Part shown: in pieces, positions 1-9,519 of the stretch
How the letters are laid out: the number at the start of each line of letters is the position of its first letter
Position numbering within the stretch: the first letter of the stretch is position 1
DNA from: Halarchaeum nitratireducens
Lineage (GTDB): Archaea > Halobacteriota > Halobacteria > Halobacteriales > Halobacteriaceae
DNA length: 64,000 bases
NCBI RefSeq assembly: GCF_014647155.1
Contig: NZ_BMOQ01000004.1
Coordinates: forward strand, 342,913 to 406,912
Direction of reading: 5' to 3'
The notes under the pieces: generated by a model
The model's input: the letters and a program-made list of their open reading frames with translations, nothing else
The model's database searches: none
What the model was told of the DNA's origin: nothing
Program-made: the position numbers and the translations under genes

Positions 1-69
1 GACTTTCACACGCGCGAGCGCGAGACGCTCGACGTCGAGGTGTATCGAATCGAGTGGCCCTACGAGTAG
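1..69 (+). CDS. C-terminal end of an unidentified protein (truncated by window edge)
   Basis: Reading from base 1 in frame 1 gives an open frame that ends in a TAG at 67-69. Its last residues include LDVEVYRIEWPYE. The remainder of the gene lies left of the window, so no family can be assigned. Its 3' end overlaps the 3' end of the convergent rhomboid gene by 10 nt, which is typical of the dense packing here. It could also be a chance open frame, because only 22 codons are visible. Confidence 0.45.
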   Translation, partial: DFHTRERETLDVEVYRIEWPYE

Positions 70-1862
70 GTCTCGCGGGTCGCCACGGTGACGCGCGTCC
101 CGTTGCGCGCGGCGACGAGCGTGTTCCCCACGCGCCCGAAGCCGAGGCCGCCGGCGGTCGCCGTCCCGTTGTCCGTGGGGAGCGGCGCGCGGCCGAGCGT
201 CTCGTTCGCGTGCGTGACGACGACGCTGAATCCGTCGGCGGTGTTGGCGACGGTGACGTTCCGCCCGTCGATCACGGGCGATGCGGTCGCGTTCGGCGAG
301 GTGTAGGCGAGCGACCGCTCGCCGTCGGGGCCGACGAGCGAGACACGGTAGACGGGCGACGCGCCCGTCGGGACCCACCCGGATCGCGTCGCCGCGACGG
401 TGTCGCTCCAGCCGACGCCCCCGACGCGGACCGACTCGCGGCCCGAGTACGCGAGCGTGCCGGCCGAGATCGCCTGCGTCCAGATGGCGCGCTCGGGGTT
501 CGAGACGATGACGCCGCTCGCGTTCACGCTCGTCGACTCGTTCAACAGCTCGACGTCGAACGCGCCGACGCGTTCGTTCCGGACGTCCTCCGCGTAGGTG
601 ACGGTGTACCCCTCGACGTGGACGGCGTTCGCGGCCGCGCTCTCGCCCCCGCCGGACGAGACGGCGGCGAGGTTGGTCGGGACGGCGACCGCGAGGGTGA
701 CGAGGAGGGGAAACAGGAGACAGAGGGTGGCGACCTGCCGCCGCGTCAGGCCGGTGTCGACGCGGTCGAGGAGCGGCCGGGAGCGGGCGCGGACGCCGGC
801 GGCGACGAAGAGGCCGAGCGCGACGACGAGGAGGACGCCAAGGCCGCGATAGAGCACGTACGTCGAGGGACCTCGATACCACCAGACGGCGTAGAGCGGG
901 ACGCTCGCGGCGTAGACGATCGCCGCGCCCCAGAGTCGGAGGGCGCTCGGGCGTTCGTCGCGCGCGGCGACGAGGAGCGCGCCGAGGAGCACGCCCACGA
1001 GGACGCCGACGGCGTGGCCCTGCACGGCGACTCCCGCCCACCACGGGCCACCGTAGGAGGGGCCCGCGGACGCGACGACGACGGGATCGCGAAGCGCGTA
1101 GTAGAACGTGGACGCGAAGCCGCTCGCGGCGCTGGCGACGACGGTCCCCACGGGGTAGCGCGTGAGCGCGAACGCGCCGAAGGCGAAGACGACGCCCGAG
1201 AATCCGACGATCGGGCCCCACGCGAGCGCGCTCGTCAAGACGGCGACGACCGCGACGGCGAGGACGAACGCGCCGATCCGCGCGAGCGGGTTCGTCCGAA
1301 GCGAGCCGAACGTCGATTCGCCGCGCCGCGTCGGATAGTGACTCCACGCGTACTCCGCGAGCGGCGCGTAGACGAGCGTCCCGAGGAGGTTGCCCGTGAC
1401 GTGCGAGAGGCCCGCGTGTGCGAACGGCGCGGTGAGGACGCCCAGCGGGTAGAGATACGACCACGACGTGAAGGGCAGCGAGAGCGGGTCGTTCGGGTGC
1501 ATCCATCCCTGCTGGACGAACAGGTAGAAGCCCGCGATCCCCGCGACGACGACGAGCGTCCCCCACGGGACGCCGAAGAGAAAGCGCGCGCGGAGGCGAC
1601 GACCCCACTCGTCGCCGACGCCGTCGAGGGCGCGGACGCAGGCGAGCGAGACGAGCGTTCCCGAGAGCACGGCGGGGGCGAGCGCGTCCGCGGGCGGGAG
1701 ACCGAGCGCGGTCGCACAGCCGAGCCCGACGAGCGGGCCGAGCGGGAGACCGACCCGGAGCGCCGTCCCCGCGCGAACGCCGCCGAACGCGACGACCGCG
1801 ACGACGAGGAGCCAGCAGCAGAGCGCGCCGGCGCCGCCGGCGAGGAGGACGGACGAGAGCAT
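60..1862 (-). CDS. Rhomboid-family intramembrane serine protease
   Basis: Predicted 600-residue polytopic membrane protein. The rhomboid core spans about residues 95-300. It has the GFSG motif with the nucleophile near Ser222, the partner histidine in VQGHAVG near His283, and the upstream HAGLSHVTGN motif (His149, His154, Asn158). Rhomboids cleave transmembrane helices of substrate proteins within the membrane. About 200 C-terminal residues after the last hydrophobic helix are rich in Asn-x-Ser/Thr and probably lie outside the cell. The ATG at 1862 is preferred over an upstream in-frame GTG because the hydrophobic N-terminus begins there and the upstream stretch overlaps the divergent rpoL start. 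The substrate is unknown. Confidence 0.85.
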   Translation of the reverse strand: MLSSVLLAGGAGALCCWLLVVAVVAFGGVRAGTALRVGLPLGPLVGLGCATALGLPPADALAPAVLSGTLVSLACVRALDGVGDEWGRRLRARFLFGVPWGTLVVVAGIAGFYLFVQQGWMHPNDPLSLPFTSWSYLYPLGVLTAPFAHAGLSHVTGNLLGTLVYAPLAEYAWSHYPTRRGESTFGSLRTNPLARIGAFVLAVAVVAVLTSALAWGPIVGFSGVVFAFGAFALTRYPVGTVVASAASGFASTFYYALRDPVVVASAGPSYGGPWWAGVAVQGHAVGVLVGVLLGALLVAARDERPSALRLWGAAIVYAASVPLYAVWWYRGPSTYVLYRGLGVLLVVALGLFVAAGVRARSRPLLDRVDTGLTRRQVATLCLLFPLLVTLAVAVPTNLAAVSSGGGESAAANAVHVEGYTVTYAEDVRNERVGAFDVELLNESTSVNASGVIVSNPERAIWTQAISAGTLAYSGRESVRVGGVGWSDTVAATRSGWVPTGASPVYRVSLVGPDGERSLAYTSPNATASPVIDGRNVTVANTADGFSVVVTHANETLGRAPLPTDNGTATAGGLGFGRVGNTLVAARNGTRVTVATRETYS

Positions 1863-1955
1863 GTGGGATCGCTCGCCCCGCGTGCCCTTAAACGTCGGCG
1901 GGATCGAGACGGGCGCGACCGCAACGTTCAAACGCCGTAGAACCAAGGTGTACGC

Positions 1956-2237
1956 ATGGATCTCCGGGTCATCGAGCAGCAGGACACAGAGCTCACAATC
2001 GAGATCGCGAACGAGGACCACACCTTCATGAACGTGCTGAAGGGAGCGCTCCTCGAACTCGACGACGTCGCGGCCGCGACGTACGACCAGAACCCCGAGC
2101 AGTCCGGCGGTCAGACCGAGCCCGTCCTCACGCTGAAGACCGAGGGCGCGAAGCCGCTCGACTGCCTCGAAGAGGGCGCCGCGCTCGTCGGCGAGCAGAT
2201 GAACGAGTTCCGAACCGCCTTCGAGAACGCCCGCTAG
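1956..2237 (+). CDS. rpo11: DNA-directed RNA polymerase subunit Rpo11 (L)
   Basis: A 93-residue protein with the RpoL/Rpb11 fold signature: an N-terminal beta strand, [14 protein letters not shown], and a long C-terminal helix containing [18 protein letters not shown]. In archaea this subunit pairs with Rpo3 to form the assembly platform of RNA polymerase. The length is normal for archaeal RpoL. It is transcribed divergently from the rhomboid gene and followed 12 nt later by the convergent hisF. Confidence 0.96.
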   Translation: MDLRVIEQQDTELTIEIANEDHTFMNVLKGALLELDDVAAATYDQNPEQSGGQTEPVLTLKTEGAKPLDCLEEGAALVGEQMNEFRTAFENAR

Positions 2238-2249
2238 ACGAAACGCCGA

Positions 2250-3062
2250 CTACAGCCGCACCGGCACGCCGCGCTCGTCGAGATACGCCTTGACTTCTCC
2301 GATGGTGTACTCCTCGAAGTGGAAGATGGAGGCGGCGAGCGCGGCGTCCGCGCCCGACTCGAAGGCCTCTAACATGTGCTTCGGTTCCCCGCAGCCGGAG
2401 GAGGCGATGACGGGCGTCGAGACGGCGTCGCAGACGGCGCCCGTGAGCGGGAGATCGTAGCCGTCCTTCGTGCCGTCGGCGTCGATGGAGTTGACGAAGA
2501 GTTCGCCCGCGCCCCGCTCCTCGGCTTCGGCGGCCCACTCGACGACGTCGATGCCGGTGCCTTCGCGCCCGCCCTTGACGGTACACTCGAACCAGCAGGA
2601 CTCGCCGTCGACGTCGACGTAGTGTTCGCCGCCCTCGTCGAAGCGCCGACGCGCGTCGACGCTGATGACGATGCACTGGCTCCCGAAGGCCTTCGCGCCT
2701 TCCGTGATGAGCGCGGGTCGTTCGAGCGCGCCCGTGTTGATCGAGACCTTGTCGGCGCCGGCGCGCAGCGTCTCCTTGATGTCGTCGGTGTCCCGGATGC
2801 CCCCGCCCACGGTGAGGGGGATGAACACCTCGTCCGCGACGTCCTCGACGACGGAGAGCATCGTCTCGCGTCCGTCGGCGCTCGCCGTGATGTCGAGGAA
2901 GACGAACTCGTCCGCGCCGGCCTCGTTGTACTTCTTGGCGAGTTCGACCGGGTCGCCGGTGTACTCGAGGTCCTCGAAGTTCACGCCCGTGTAGACGGCC
3001 GCGTCCCCGTTCTCGTCGAGGTCGACGTCGATACAGGGGATGACGCGCTTCGTGAGGGTCAT
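2250..3062 (-). CDS. hisF: Imidazole glycerol phosphate synthase cyclase subunit HisF
   Basis: A 270-residue (beta/alpha)8 barrel. HisF takes ammonia from HisH and converts PRFAR to imidazole glycerol phosphate and AICAR in histidine biosynthesis. Visible landmarks are VIPCIDVD with catalytic Asp12, the phosphate-binding loop TVGGGIR (about 85-90), ISVDARRR with the second catalytic Asp near 136, and IASSGCGE near the C-terminus. The partner hisH is not in the window, so the gene stands alone, as his genes often do in haloarchaea. Its 3' end converges on rpoL. Confidence 0.96.
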   Translation of the reverse strand: MTLTKRVIPCIDVDLDENGDAAVYTGVNFEDLEYTGDPVELAKKYNEAGADEFVFLDITASADGRETMLSVVEDVADEVFIPLTVGGGIRDTDDIKETLRAGADKVSINTGALERPALITEGAKAFGSQCIVISVDARRRFDEGGEHYVDVDGESCWFECTVKGGREGTGIDVVEWAAEAEERGAGELFVNSIDADGTKDGYDLPLTGAVCDAVSTPVIASSGCGEPKHMLEAFESGADAALAASIFHFEEYTIGEVKAYLDERGVPVRL

Positions 3063-3110
3063 ACCCGTGATAGGCAGCCACCCCCTGAAAAGGTGTCCGA
3101 CTCCTCGACT

Positions 3111-3848
3111 CTACTCGTCCGTGAGCGCGACCTCGCGGACGCCGCTCCCCGTGACGCCCGTCACGGAGCCGTCGCGGCACGCGAACGTCACGCCGTACGT
3201 CCACTTCGTCTCGGGCCCGTCCGCGCTCGTCCCCGGGAACGCCGACGCGCCGCTCGTCGCGCGGTAGTCGCCGTCCGGGAGACACGGGCCGTCGCCGTAC
3301 GTGTAGACGTCGTAGGCGACGCGCAGCGACTCGCCCGCGGCGAGCGTCCGTGCGTACGCGACGTCGTCCGTCGCGTAGCTTCCGGTGACGCGCCAACACT
3401 CGTCGGCGCGGCTCTCGGGCGGGAGATCGGGGGCGTCCGTCGCGTTCTCCCCGAACCGCGCGACGGCGCGCACGTGCTGGCGGGCCTCCGGAGCCACGGG
3501 ATAGCAGAAGAGCGACGCGTCCCCGTCGACGGCGTCGAGCGTCGTCACCGAGAACGGCGGCGCGAACCCGCACATGACGGTGAAGGCCTTGTTCCCCTCG
3601 TTCGTCAGCGTCGCCGCGAACCGCGGCGGGTGGTCGACCGTGACGCCGCGGACGAGATCCGCCTCGAACGACGTCGCGTCCGGGGGGAACGGTTCGTGAT
3701 CGGCCGGCGCGGTCGTGGTGCTCGTCTCGTTCGCGGCGGTCGTCGGGTTCGTCGCCGTCTCCTCGCTCGCATCGCGTCCGCCACAGCCGGCGAGAGTGCC
3801 GAACGCGCTCGCGCCGGCCGCCGCGAGGATCGCGCGTCTGGAGGGCAT
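3111..3848 (-). CDS. Predicted Tat-exported lipoprotein of unknown function
   Basis: A 245-residue protein. The N-terminus MPSRRAILAAAGASA carries a twin arginine followed by a hydrophobic stretch and a lipobox, TLAGC. Export by the Tat pathway and lipid anchoring are therefore likely, as for most haloarchaeal lipoproteins. An Asn/Thr-rich linker (about 28-50) leads into a mature domain with several cysteines (for example MCGF, LFCYP, DECW, GPCLPDG). I do not recognise the domain. The ATG at 3848 is chosen because the signal peptide begins there. A divergent small membrane-protein gene starts 83 nt upstream. Confidence 0.75.
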   Translation of the reverse strand: MPSRRAILAAAGASAFGTLAGCGGRDASEETATNPTTAANETSTTTAPADHEPFPPDATSFEADLVRGVTVDHPPRFAATLTNEGNKAFTVMCGFAPPFSVTTLDAVDGDASLFCYPVAPEARQHVRAVARFGENATDAPDLPPESRADECWRVTGSYATDDVAYARTLAAGESLRVAYDVYTYGDGPCLPDGDYRATSGASAFPGTSADGPETKWTYGVTFACRDGSVTGVTGSGVREVALTDE

Positions 3849-3931
3849 ACGTGACGACACTCGACGGGGCGTGACATACGTCCTGTGGAGCGACCGAAAT
3901 CCGAAAGTACCGCGCCACAGAATACGCGGGC

Positions 3932-4060
3932 ATGGACACGACACACGAGGGACGAACCACGTCACCGATGCAGTCGTTCACGACGAGACAGGTCGCCTAC
4001 GGCGCGGCGGCCTTCGTCGTCGGCGCGGTCGTCACGTTCGTCCTCCCGCTCCTCGGATAG
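3932..4060 (+). CDS. Small single-pass membrane protein, conserved haloarchaeal type
   Basis: An open frame of 42 residues beginning MDTTHEGRTTSPMQ. It has a short polar N-terminus and one hydrophobic helix (about residues 21-42, AYGAAAFVVGAVVTFVLPLLG) that runs to the C-terminus. From memory, the pattern RTTSPMQ-x-FT followed by one helix recurs in small haloarchaeal proteins (I believe DUF7550); this was not checked. An internal ATG at 3968 would give 30 residues. The gene ends one base before the convergent purL stop codon. No function is known. Confidence 0.6.
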   Translation: MDTTHEGRTTSPMQSFTTRQVAYGAAAFVVGAVVTFVLPLLG

Positions 4061-4061
4061 C

Positions 4062-6254
4062 TCAGTCCATCGCGGCCGCGATCGTCTCGCGGAACGCGAC
4101 GATCTCCGCGTGGTCGTAGGCGGCGGTCTCGTCGCCGGTGGTGAGCGTCAGCGTCCCGCTCGCGTCGCTCGCACCGAGTTCGACGACCGTCGCGACGCCG
4201 TCGAAGGCGGCCTTCACGCCCTCGGGATCGGTCGTCTCGATCACGGCCCGTCCGGGCGCCTCGGAGAAGAGCGCCTCCGTCGACGGCGCGGAGACGTCCG
4301 CACCCGCGTCGGCAGTGATCGTCTCCGCGAGCGTGACGGCGAGGCCGCCGTCGCTGACGTCGTGGACGGCCGTCGTCGTGTCGTCGCCCGCGACGGCGCC
4401 GAGCGTCGCCACGACGTCGCCCGCGTTCTCCGAGACGTCCGGGAAGGCGTCGCTCCCGCCGAACTCGGCGAGGAGCTCGGAGCCCCCGAGCGTCTCGTCG
4501 TGGTCGCCGACGAGGAGGAGCGTGCCGTCGCCCGCGAGTGCGCTCCCGGGGGCGTCGACGCCGTCGGTCGTGCCCAGCATGGCGAGCGTCGGCGTCGGGG
4601 GGATCGGGCCCGCCTCGCTGTCGTTGTAGAGCGAGACGTTCCCGCCGACGACGGGGACGGAGAGGTCGCGGCAGCCGTCTGCGAGCCCGTCGACGATCGC
4701 GCCGAAGCCGCCGTACACGTCGGGCTTCTCCGGATTACCACCGTTGAGGCAGTCGACCGCGGCGACGGGGTCGGCGCCGACCGCCGCGAGGTTCGTCGCG
4801 TTCTCGACCGCGGTGGCGTACGCGCCCGCGTAGGGTTCGCAGGCGGTCCAGTTCGGGTTCGCGCCGGCGGCGAGCGCCAGCCCGGGGGCGTCGGCGACGT
4901 CACCGCCGGTATCCCCGTCTTCGCGGCCGTCGCCGTTCGACGTCGCCATGGCACCCCCCGCCGCGTCGGCGAGCTCGTGGAGCGCGAGCACCGCGCCGTC
5001 CTCGCCCGGCCGAACGGCGGTACGCGCGCCGACCTCGTGGTCGTACTGCCGGTATACCCACCGCTTCGAGGCGGTGTTCGGGTTGGCGACGACGGTCTCG
5101 AACGCCTCGTCGAGGGCAGGGAGGTCGTAGTCGGTCGCGGGCGTCTCGGGCTCCGTCATCGGCAGGTCGTTGAGCGGCGCGCCGTCCGCGAGGAACTCCG
5201 CGGGGGCGTCGACGACGACGTCGCCGTCGAACCCGCAGACGTACTGCCCGTCGCCGGTCACCTCGCCGATGTCCGAGCAGCCGAGGTCGAACTTCGCGGC
5301 GACCTCGCGGACGGCGTCGACGTTCTCCGGGGCGACCTCGTACACCATCCGCTCTTGGGACTCGGCGAGCAGGATCTCGGTGGCGTTCATCCCGGGTTCG
5401 CGCTGGTGGACGGCGTTCAGGTCGATCTCGCACCCGAGGTGGCCCTTGGCGACGAGCTCGGAGGACGCGCCCCCGAGGCCGGCCGCACCGAGATCGCGCG
5501 CGGACTGGACGAGACCGGCGTCGATCAGCTCCTCGTTCGCCTCGATGAGGCGTTTTTCCGCGTACGGGTCGCCGACCTGCACTGCGGGTCGGTCCTCGGT
5601 TTCGGCGTCCTCCGCGAGGTCCTCGGAGGCGAAGGAGGCACCGCCGAGCCCGTCGCGGCCCGTGCTGTTGCCGACGAGCACGAGGCGGTTCCCGGGGCGT
5701 TGGGCCTCCGCGGTGACGAGCCGGTCGGGCGTGAGGAGGCCGACGCAGGCGACGTTCACGAGCGGGTTGCCCTCGTAGCCCTCGTGGAAGGCCGTGCTCC
5801 CGCCGACGGTGGGGACGCCGATCGCGTTGCCGTAGTGGCTGATCCCCTCGACGACGCCCTCCAAGAGGTAGCGCGAGTGCTCGCGCTCGAAGCCGCCGAA
5901 GTAGAGGCAGTCGGCGAGCGCGACCGGATACGCGCCCATCGAGAGGGTGTCGCGGACGATGCCGCCGACGCCGGTCGCCGCGCCGTCGAACGGGTCGACG
6001 TACGAGGGGTGGTTGTGGGACTCGACGCCGAACGTGGCGTAGAGCCCGTCGCCCACCTCGACGACCGCGGCGTCGTCGCCGGGACCGACGACGACGTCCT
6101 CGCTCTCCGAGTCGAACGCGGAGAGCAGCGGCAGCGAGGAGCGATAGGCGCAGTGTTCACTCCAGAGGTTCTCGAACAGCGCGGCCTCGGCGCGCGTCGG
6201 GTCGCGGCCCAGCTCCCCGACGACGCGCTCGCGGTCCGACTCGGCGAGAGTCAT
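4062..6254 (-). CDS. purL: Phosphoribosylformylglycinamidine synthase subunit PurL
   Basis: A 730-residue small-type PurL. It makes FGAM from FGAR and ATP, using ammonia from PurQ with PurS, in de novo purine synthesis. Diagnostic stretches are [11 protein letters not shown] near residue 30, [21 protein letters not shown], the duplicated AIRS-like halves ([13 protein letters not shown] and [13 protein letters not shown]), and GGNPEKP. The length fits PurL that needs separate PurQ and PurS, neither of which is in the window; purM lies at the far right. A TATA-like box (6280-6286) sits about 26-32 nt before the ATG, fitting a leaderless or near-leaderless transcript. Confidence 0.97.
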   Translation of the reverse strand: MTLAESDRERVVGELGRDPTRAEAALFENLWSEHCAYRSSLPLLSAFDSESEDVVVGPGDDAAVVEVGDGLYATFGVESHNHPSYVDPFDGAATGVGGIVRDTLSMGAYPVALADCLYFGGFEREHSRYLLEGVVEGISHYGNAIGVPTVGGSTAFHEGYEGNPLVNVACVGLLTPDRLVTAEAQRPGNRLVLVGNSTGRDGLGGASFASEDLAEDAETEDRPAVQVGDPYAEKRLIEANEELIDAGLVQSARDLGAAGLGGASSELVAKGHLGCEIDLNAVHQREPGMNATEILLAESQERMVYEVAPENVDAVREVAAKFDLGCSDIGEVTGDGQYVCGFDGDVVVDAPAEFLADGAPLNDLPMTEPETPATDYDLPALDEAFETVVANPNTASKRWVYRQYDHEVGARTAVRPGEDGAVLALHELADAAGGAMATSNGDGREDGDTGGDVADAPGLALAAGANPNWTACEPYAGAYATAVENATNLAAVGADPVAAVDCLNGGNPEKPDVYGGFGAIVDGLADGCRDLSVPVVGGNVSLYNDSEAGPIPPTPTLAMLGTTDGVDAPGSALAGDGTLLLVGDHDETLGGSELLAEFGGSDAFPDVSENAGDVVATLGAVAGDDTTTAVHDVSDGGLAVTLAETITADAGADVSAPSTEALFSEAPGRAVIETTDPEGVKAAFDGVATVVELGASDASGTLTLTTGDETAAYDHAEIVAFRETIAAAMD

Positions 6255-6279
6255 TCACCTCCATGGTTCGTCGGGCCGG

Positions 6280-6286
6280 ATTTATG
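6280..6286 (-). promoter_or_regulatory. TATA-like box of purL
   Basis: CATAAAT on the minus strand, 26-32 nt before the purL ATG. This is the usual distance for haloarchaeal promoters with little or no 5' leader. Called from sequence and spacing only. Confidence 0.5.
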
Positions 6287-6407
6287 CGTTTCTATATCCA
6301 CGGTCGTGTATATTCGACGGTGGCGACGGCGCGCGGCGGGGGCGGCGAGTCCGCCTCCGGTCCCTCGGACCGGCGCGCTTTTGCCCGCCGGCCGCGAAGC
6401 GCCGCGT

Positions 6408-7091
6408 GTGCTGTCGGTCGAGCTCCACACCCACTCGTCGCACTCTTACGACGGCCGCGATCCCGTCGAGATGCTCCTAGAGCAGGCGGCGGCGGTCGGT
6501 CTCGACGCGATCGCCGTCACCGACCACGACGAGTACGAGGCGAGCGCCCGCGCGGCCGAGCTCGCCCCCGACTACGGGCTGGTCGGGATCCCCGGCATGG
6601 AGGTGACGAGCGCGGCCGGTCACGTCCTCGCGCTCGGCGTCCGCGAGCCCGTCCCGGTCGGCCGCCCCTTCGCGGAGACGCTCGAACACATCCGCGACGC
6701 CGGCGGGATCGCCGTCGTCCCTCACCCGTTCCAGGGGTCGCGCAGCGGCGTCGCCGCACGCGTCACCGACGCCGAACTCGCCTCGGCCGACGCCATCGAG
6801 GTGTACAACTCCCGACTCCTCACCGGCCGTGCGAACCGGAAGGCCGAGTCGTTCGCCCGCGAGCACGGCCTCCCGATGACCGCCGGATCGGACGCCCACA
6901 TCGCCGAGATGGTCGGTCAAGCGGTGACGCGCGTCGACGCCGAACGCGCCGATCTCGACGCGATACTCGACGCGATCCGCGACGGTCGCACGAGCGTCGA
7001 GGGCCGTCGGACGCCGTGGCACGTCAGCTTCCGGCAGGCCGCCGGCGGTGCGAAACGCCGCGTGAAAAACCGTCTGCGCGAACTCCTCTGA
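6408..7091 (+). CDS. PHP-domain metal-dependent phosphoesterase
   Basis: A 227-residue protein with the PHP metal-site motifs in order: HTHSSHSYDG at the N-terminus, VTDHDEYE, PGMEVTS, VVPHPF and SDAH. Such proteins hydrolyse phosphate esters using a multi-metal centre; the substrate cannot be told. The GTG at 6408 is chosen because the beta strand leading into the HTH motif starts immediately after it, and a T-rich element (CTTTTG, 6378-6383) sits about 25-30 nt upstream. No ATG lies between that element and the HTH motif. It is followed 38 nt later by a small membrane protein gene. Confidence 0.88.
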   Translation: MLSVELHTHSSHSYDGRDPVEMLLEQAAAVGLDAIAVTDHDEYEASARAAELAPDYGLVGIPGMEVTSAAGHVLALGVREPVPVGRPFAETLEHIRDAGGIAVVPHPFQGSRSGVAARVTDAELASADAIEVYNSRLLTGRANRKAESFAREHGLPMTAGSDAHIAEMVGQAVTRVDAERADLDAILDAIRDGRTSVEGRRTPWHVSFRQAAGGAKRRVKNRLRELL

Positions 7092-7098
7092 GCGGGGG

Positions 7099-7106
7099 TT
7101 TTTATC
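7099..7106 (+). promoter_or_regulatory. TATA-like box of the gene starting at 7130
   Basis: TTTTTATC lies 24-31 nt before the GTG start at 7130, just after the stop codon of the PHP-domain gene. The spacing fits a leaderless haloarchaeal promoter. Confidence 0.5.
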
Positions 7107-7129
7107 GTGCCGGGTCTGACACGTCTGGC

Positions 7130-7528
7130 GTGAACGTCTTCCGCACCGACGCCCCGTCAGTTGGCCTCGGCCTCTTCGCCGGCGTCGCCGTCGGCGCCGG
7201 CCTCTACACGCTCGTCCTCCCGTCGCTCTACGTCGCCGTCGCGCTTGGCGCGCTCTACGGCGTCGGTGCCTACCTCCTGCGCTGCGTCCACGCCGCCGTC
7301 GGCGCGCGCGTCGACTCGTTTGGCACGAGCGTCTGGGACCGGCTGTTCGGGGTTGTCGGCGTCGTCGCGGGCTTCCTCTCGGTGACCCTCGTCCCGGTCG
7401 ACGCGCCCTACCGGGTCGTCGTCGCGGTCCTCACCATCGGCGTCCTGGTGCTCTCCTTCGACGTAGCCGTCGCTGCGACGCTCGGCTGGCTCACGGACGC
7501 GAAGGGGCAGCTCCGAACGGGGCGTTAG
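7130..7528 (+). CDS. Small integral membrane protein (about four helices)
   Basis: A 132-residue hydrophobic protein starting VNVFRTDAPSVGLG. Hydrophobic segments lie at about residues 9-27, 29-50, 67-85 and 90-116, ending in a short basic tail (KGQLRTGR). I recognise no family and no catalytic motif. The GTG start is supported by its TATA-like box. The stop codon overlaps the stop of the convergent NUDIX gene by 4 nt. Confidence 0.7.
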   Translation: MNVFRTDAPSVGLGLFAGVAVGAGLYTLVLPSLYVAVALGALYGVGAYLLRCVHAAVGARVDSFGTSVWDRLFGVVGVVAGFLSVTLVPVDAPYRVVVAVLTIGVLVLSFDVAVAATLGWLTDAKGQLRTGR

Positions 7529-7995
7529 CGCTCGCCGACGGCTTCGATCGCCTCGATCCCGATCGTCTCGACTTCGTCGCCGACGTCCGCCTCGCGCAGC
7601 CGTTCGGGCGTGAACCACTCCCAGTGTTCGGGGTCGCGCTCGTCGCCGTCCGGGTCGATCGCCCGCGAGTCGACCGCGGCGAAGTAGACGAAGTCGACGT
7701 GCTGGTGGCCGACCTCGCCGCCCTCGTAGGCGTGGATGTCCTCCAAGAGCAGGTGTTCGGGCTGGGGGAGCGATCGCACGACCCCGGTCTCGATCTCGGG
7801 GTCTGCGAGCAGGAGCGTCGGGTCGAGGCCGGTCTCCTCGCGTACCTCGCGCTCGCCGGCGTGATGGGGGAGTTCGTCGCGCTCGACGTGGCCGCCCGGC
7901 GGCAGCCAGAGGCCGAGGCGGTCGTGTTCGTGGAGCGCCGTCGCGCCGTCATGGACGACGTAGACGGTGGCGGTGTTGTGGCGAGTGGTCTCCAT
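7525..7995 (-). CDS. NUDIX hydrolase
   Basis: A 156-residue protein with a perfect NUDIX box starting at GHVERDE: G, five residues, E, seven residues, then REVREETGL. NUDIX enzymes cleave nucleoside diphosphates linked to another group; the substrate cannot be inferred. The sequence around the box (LWLPPGGHVE) and the tail (EWFTPERL) are typical of the broad MutT-like group. The ATG at 7995 (METTRHNTA) is preferred to an in-frame GTG at 8004. Confidence 0.9.
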   Translation of the reverse strand: METTRHNTATVYVVHDGATALHEHDRLGLWLPPGGHVERDELPHHAGEREVREETGLDPTLLLADPEIETGVVRSLPQPEHLLLEDIHAYEGGEVGHQHVDFVYFAAVDSRAIDPDGDERDPEHWEWFTPERLREADVGDEVETIGIEAIEAVGER

Positions 7996-8080
7996 ACGAA
8001 CCACGCATCGGCGCGTCGGCCTAACGTCTGTCGACGCGAAAACGAGGGGAGAGAGGGACCGCGCCGTCGGCGCGTCGGGC

Positions 8081-9070
8081 CTACGCCTCGACCGGGATGT
8101 CGTCCTGCGCTTCGAGGAGCTCGTGGTAGCGGTTGCGGATCGTGACCTCGGAGATGTTCGCCACCTCGCTCACCTGGTTCTGCGTGACGCGGTCGTTCGT
8201 GAGGAGGCCGGCGGCGTAGACGGCGGCGGCGGCGAGGCCGACGGGCGATTTCCCGGAGTAGATGCCCTCGCGCTTCGCGGATTCGAGGAGGTCGCGGGCC
8301 TGGCGTTCGACCTCGTCGCTGAGGCCGAGGTCGCTGACGAAGCGCGGGACGTAGCTCGTCGGGTCCGCGGGGGCGATCTCGAGGCTGAGCTCGCGGACGA
8401 CGTACCGGTACGTGCGCGCGATCTCGTCCTTCTCGACGCGCGAGACGTTCGTCACCTCGTCGAGCGAGCGCGGCGTGCTCGCCTGTCGGGCGGCGGCGTA
8501 GAGGGCGGCGGTGGCGACGCCCTCGATGGAGCGACCGGGGAGGAGGTCCTCGTCGAGCGCGCGGCGATAGATGACCGACGCGGTCTCCCGGACGTTCTTC
8601 GGGAGGCCGAGGGCGCTGGCCATGCGCTCGATCTCGCCGAGCGCCTGCTTCAGGTTCCGCTCCTTCGAGTCCCGCGTGCGGAAGCGCTCGTTCCAGGTGC
8701 GCAGGCGCTGCATCTTCTGGCGCTGGCGGCTCGACAGCGAGTTGCCGTAGGCGTCCTTGTTCTGCCAGCCGATGTTGGTCGAGAGCCCCTTGTCGTGCAT
8801 CATGTTCGTCGTCGGGGCTCCGACGCGCGATTTCTGGTCCTTCTCCTGGCTGTTGAACGCCCGCCACTCCGGCCCCCGGTCGATCTCGTCCTCGTCGACG
8901 ACGAGGCCGCATTCCTCACAGACGGTCTCGCCGTGGGACTCGTCGACGACGAGGTTCCCGCCGCACTCCGGGCAGACGAGTTCCTCGTCGGCTGCGGATT
9001 CCTGTTCTCGCTCCTGTTCGTCCGATTGCGTCGGCCGTCGCTCCCGTCGTCGTGTACGTGAGTTACTCAT
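8081..9070 (-). CDS. tfb: Transcription initiation factor IIB (TFB)
   Basis: A 329-residue general transcription factor that bridges TBP-TATA and RNA polymerase. The N-terminal zinc ribbon has CPECG and CEECG (about residues 33-55). It is followed by the B-reader/linker (GPEWRAF, RVGAPTTNMMHDKGLSTNI). Two cyclin repeats follow (about 130-220 and 230-320), with the BRE-recognition helix in QVSEVANISEVTIRNRYHEL. A charged N-terminal extension precedes the ribbon. Haloarchaea carry several TFB paralogues; which one this is cannot be told here. Confidence 0.96.
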   Translation of the reverse strand: MSNSRTRRRERRPTQSDEQEREQESAADEELVCPECGGNLVVDESHGETVCEECGLVVDEDEIDRGPEWRAFNSQEKDQKSRVGAPTTNMMHDKGLSTNIGWQNKDAYGNSLSSRQRQKMQRLRTWNERFRTRDSKERNLKQALGEIERMASALGLPKNVRETASVIYRRALDEDLLPGRSIEGVATAALYAAARQASTPRSLDEVTNVSRVEKDEIARTYRYVVRELSLEIAPADPTSYVPRFVSDLGLSDEVERQARDLLESAKREGIYSGKSPVGLAAAAVYAAGLLTNDRVTQNQVSEVANISEVTIRNRYHELLEAQDDIPVEA

Positions 9071-9240
9071 GGTGGTATCGAACTGGTCGCACTCGGCTCC
9101 CGCCGCCGAACGGGCCGTGATTCACTAGTGTATCGTGCGGCGGCGGCATAAGCTTGATGACTGTTCGCGGTCCGTATCGCCCCTACTGCCCCCGTCGCGT
9201 CTTCCGAAACGCTTAGACGAACGCGGGACGCAGGGCGACC

Positions 9241-9519
9241 ATGAGCGATTCGACCGTCGACGCCGACGAGGTTCGGCACGTCGCAGACCTCGCCCGCGTG
9301 GCCCTCGACGAGGACGACGTCGGACGGTACGCGGACCAGTTCGCGGAGATCCTCGGTCACTTCGAGACCTTAGAGGAGGTCCCGGACGTCGAGGCCGAAC
9401 CCGACCTCGTGAACGTGATGCGTCCCGACGAGGTCACGGAGAGCCTCGATCAGGAGGCGGCGCTGGAGAACGCCCCCGAGACCGAGGACGGCTTCTTCAA
9501 GGGGCCGAAGGTGTCGTAG
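9241..9519 (+). CDS. gatC: Aspartyl/glutamyl-tRNA amidotransferase subunit C
   Basis: A 92-residue GatC. Landmarks are VRHVADLARVALDEDD at the N-terminus, FAEILGHFETLEEV in the middle and the C-terminal FFKGPKV. GatC wraps around GatA and GatB to stabilise the amidotransferase that converts mischarged Glu-tRNA(Gln) and/or Asp-tRNA(Asn). Its TAG is directly followed by the ATG of gatA, so the two are certainly cotranscribed. gatB is not in the window. Confidence 0.95.
   Translation: MSDSTVDADEVRHVADLARVALDEDDVGRYADQFAEILGHFETLEEVPDVEAEPDLVNVMRPDEVTESLDQEAALENAPETEDGFFKGPKVS

Noticed and set aside
54..1940. Long plus-strand open frame opposite the rhomboid gene
   Set aside because: It is Arg/Asp/Glu-rich with no helices or motifs; the minus-strand protein has clear rhomboid catalytic motifs. 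High GC makes such antisense frames common.
2128..3981. Minus-strand 617-codon frame across hisF and the lipoprotein gene
   Set aside because: Its product is almost entirely Arg-rich, a frame-shifted shadow of two well-supported genes.
3885..7091. 1068-codon plus-strand frame as one protein
   Set aside because: Only the last 227 codons (PHP domain from 6408) are real; the rest is antisense to purL.
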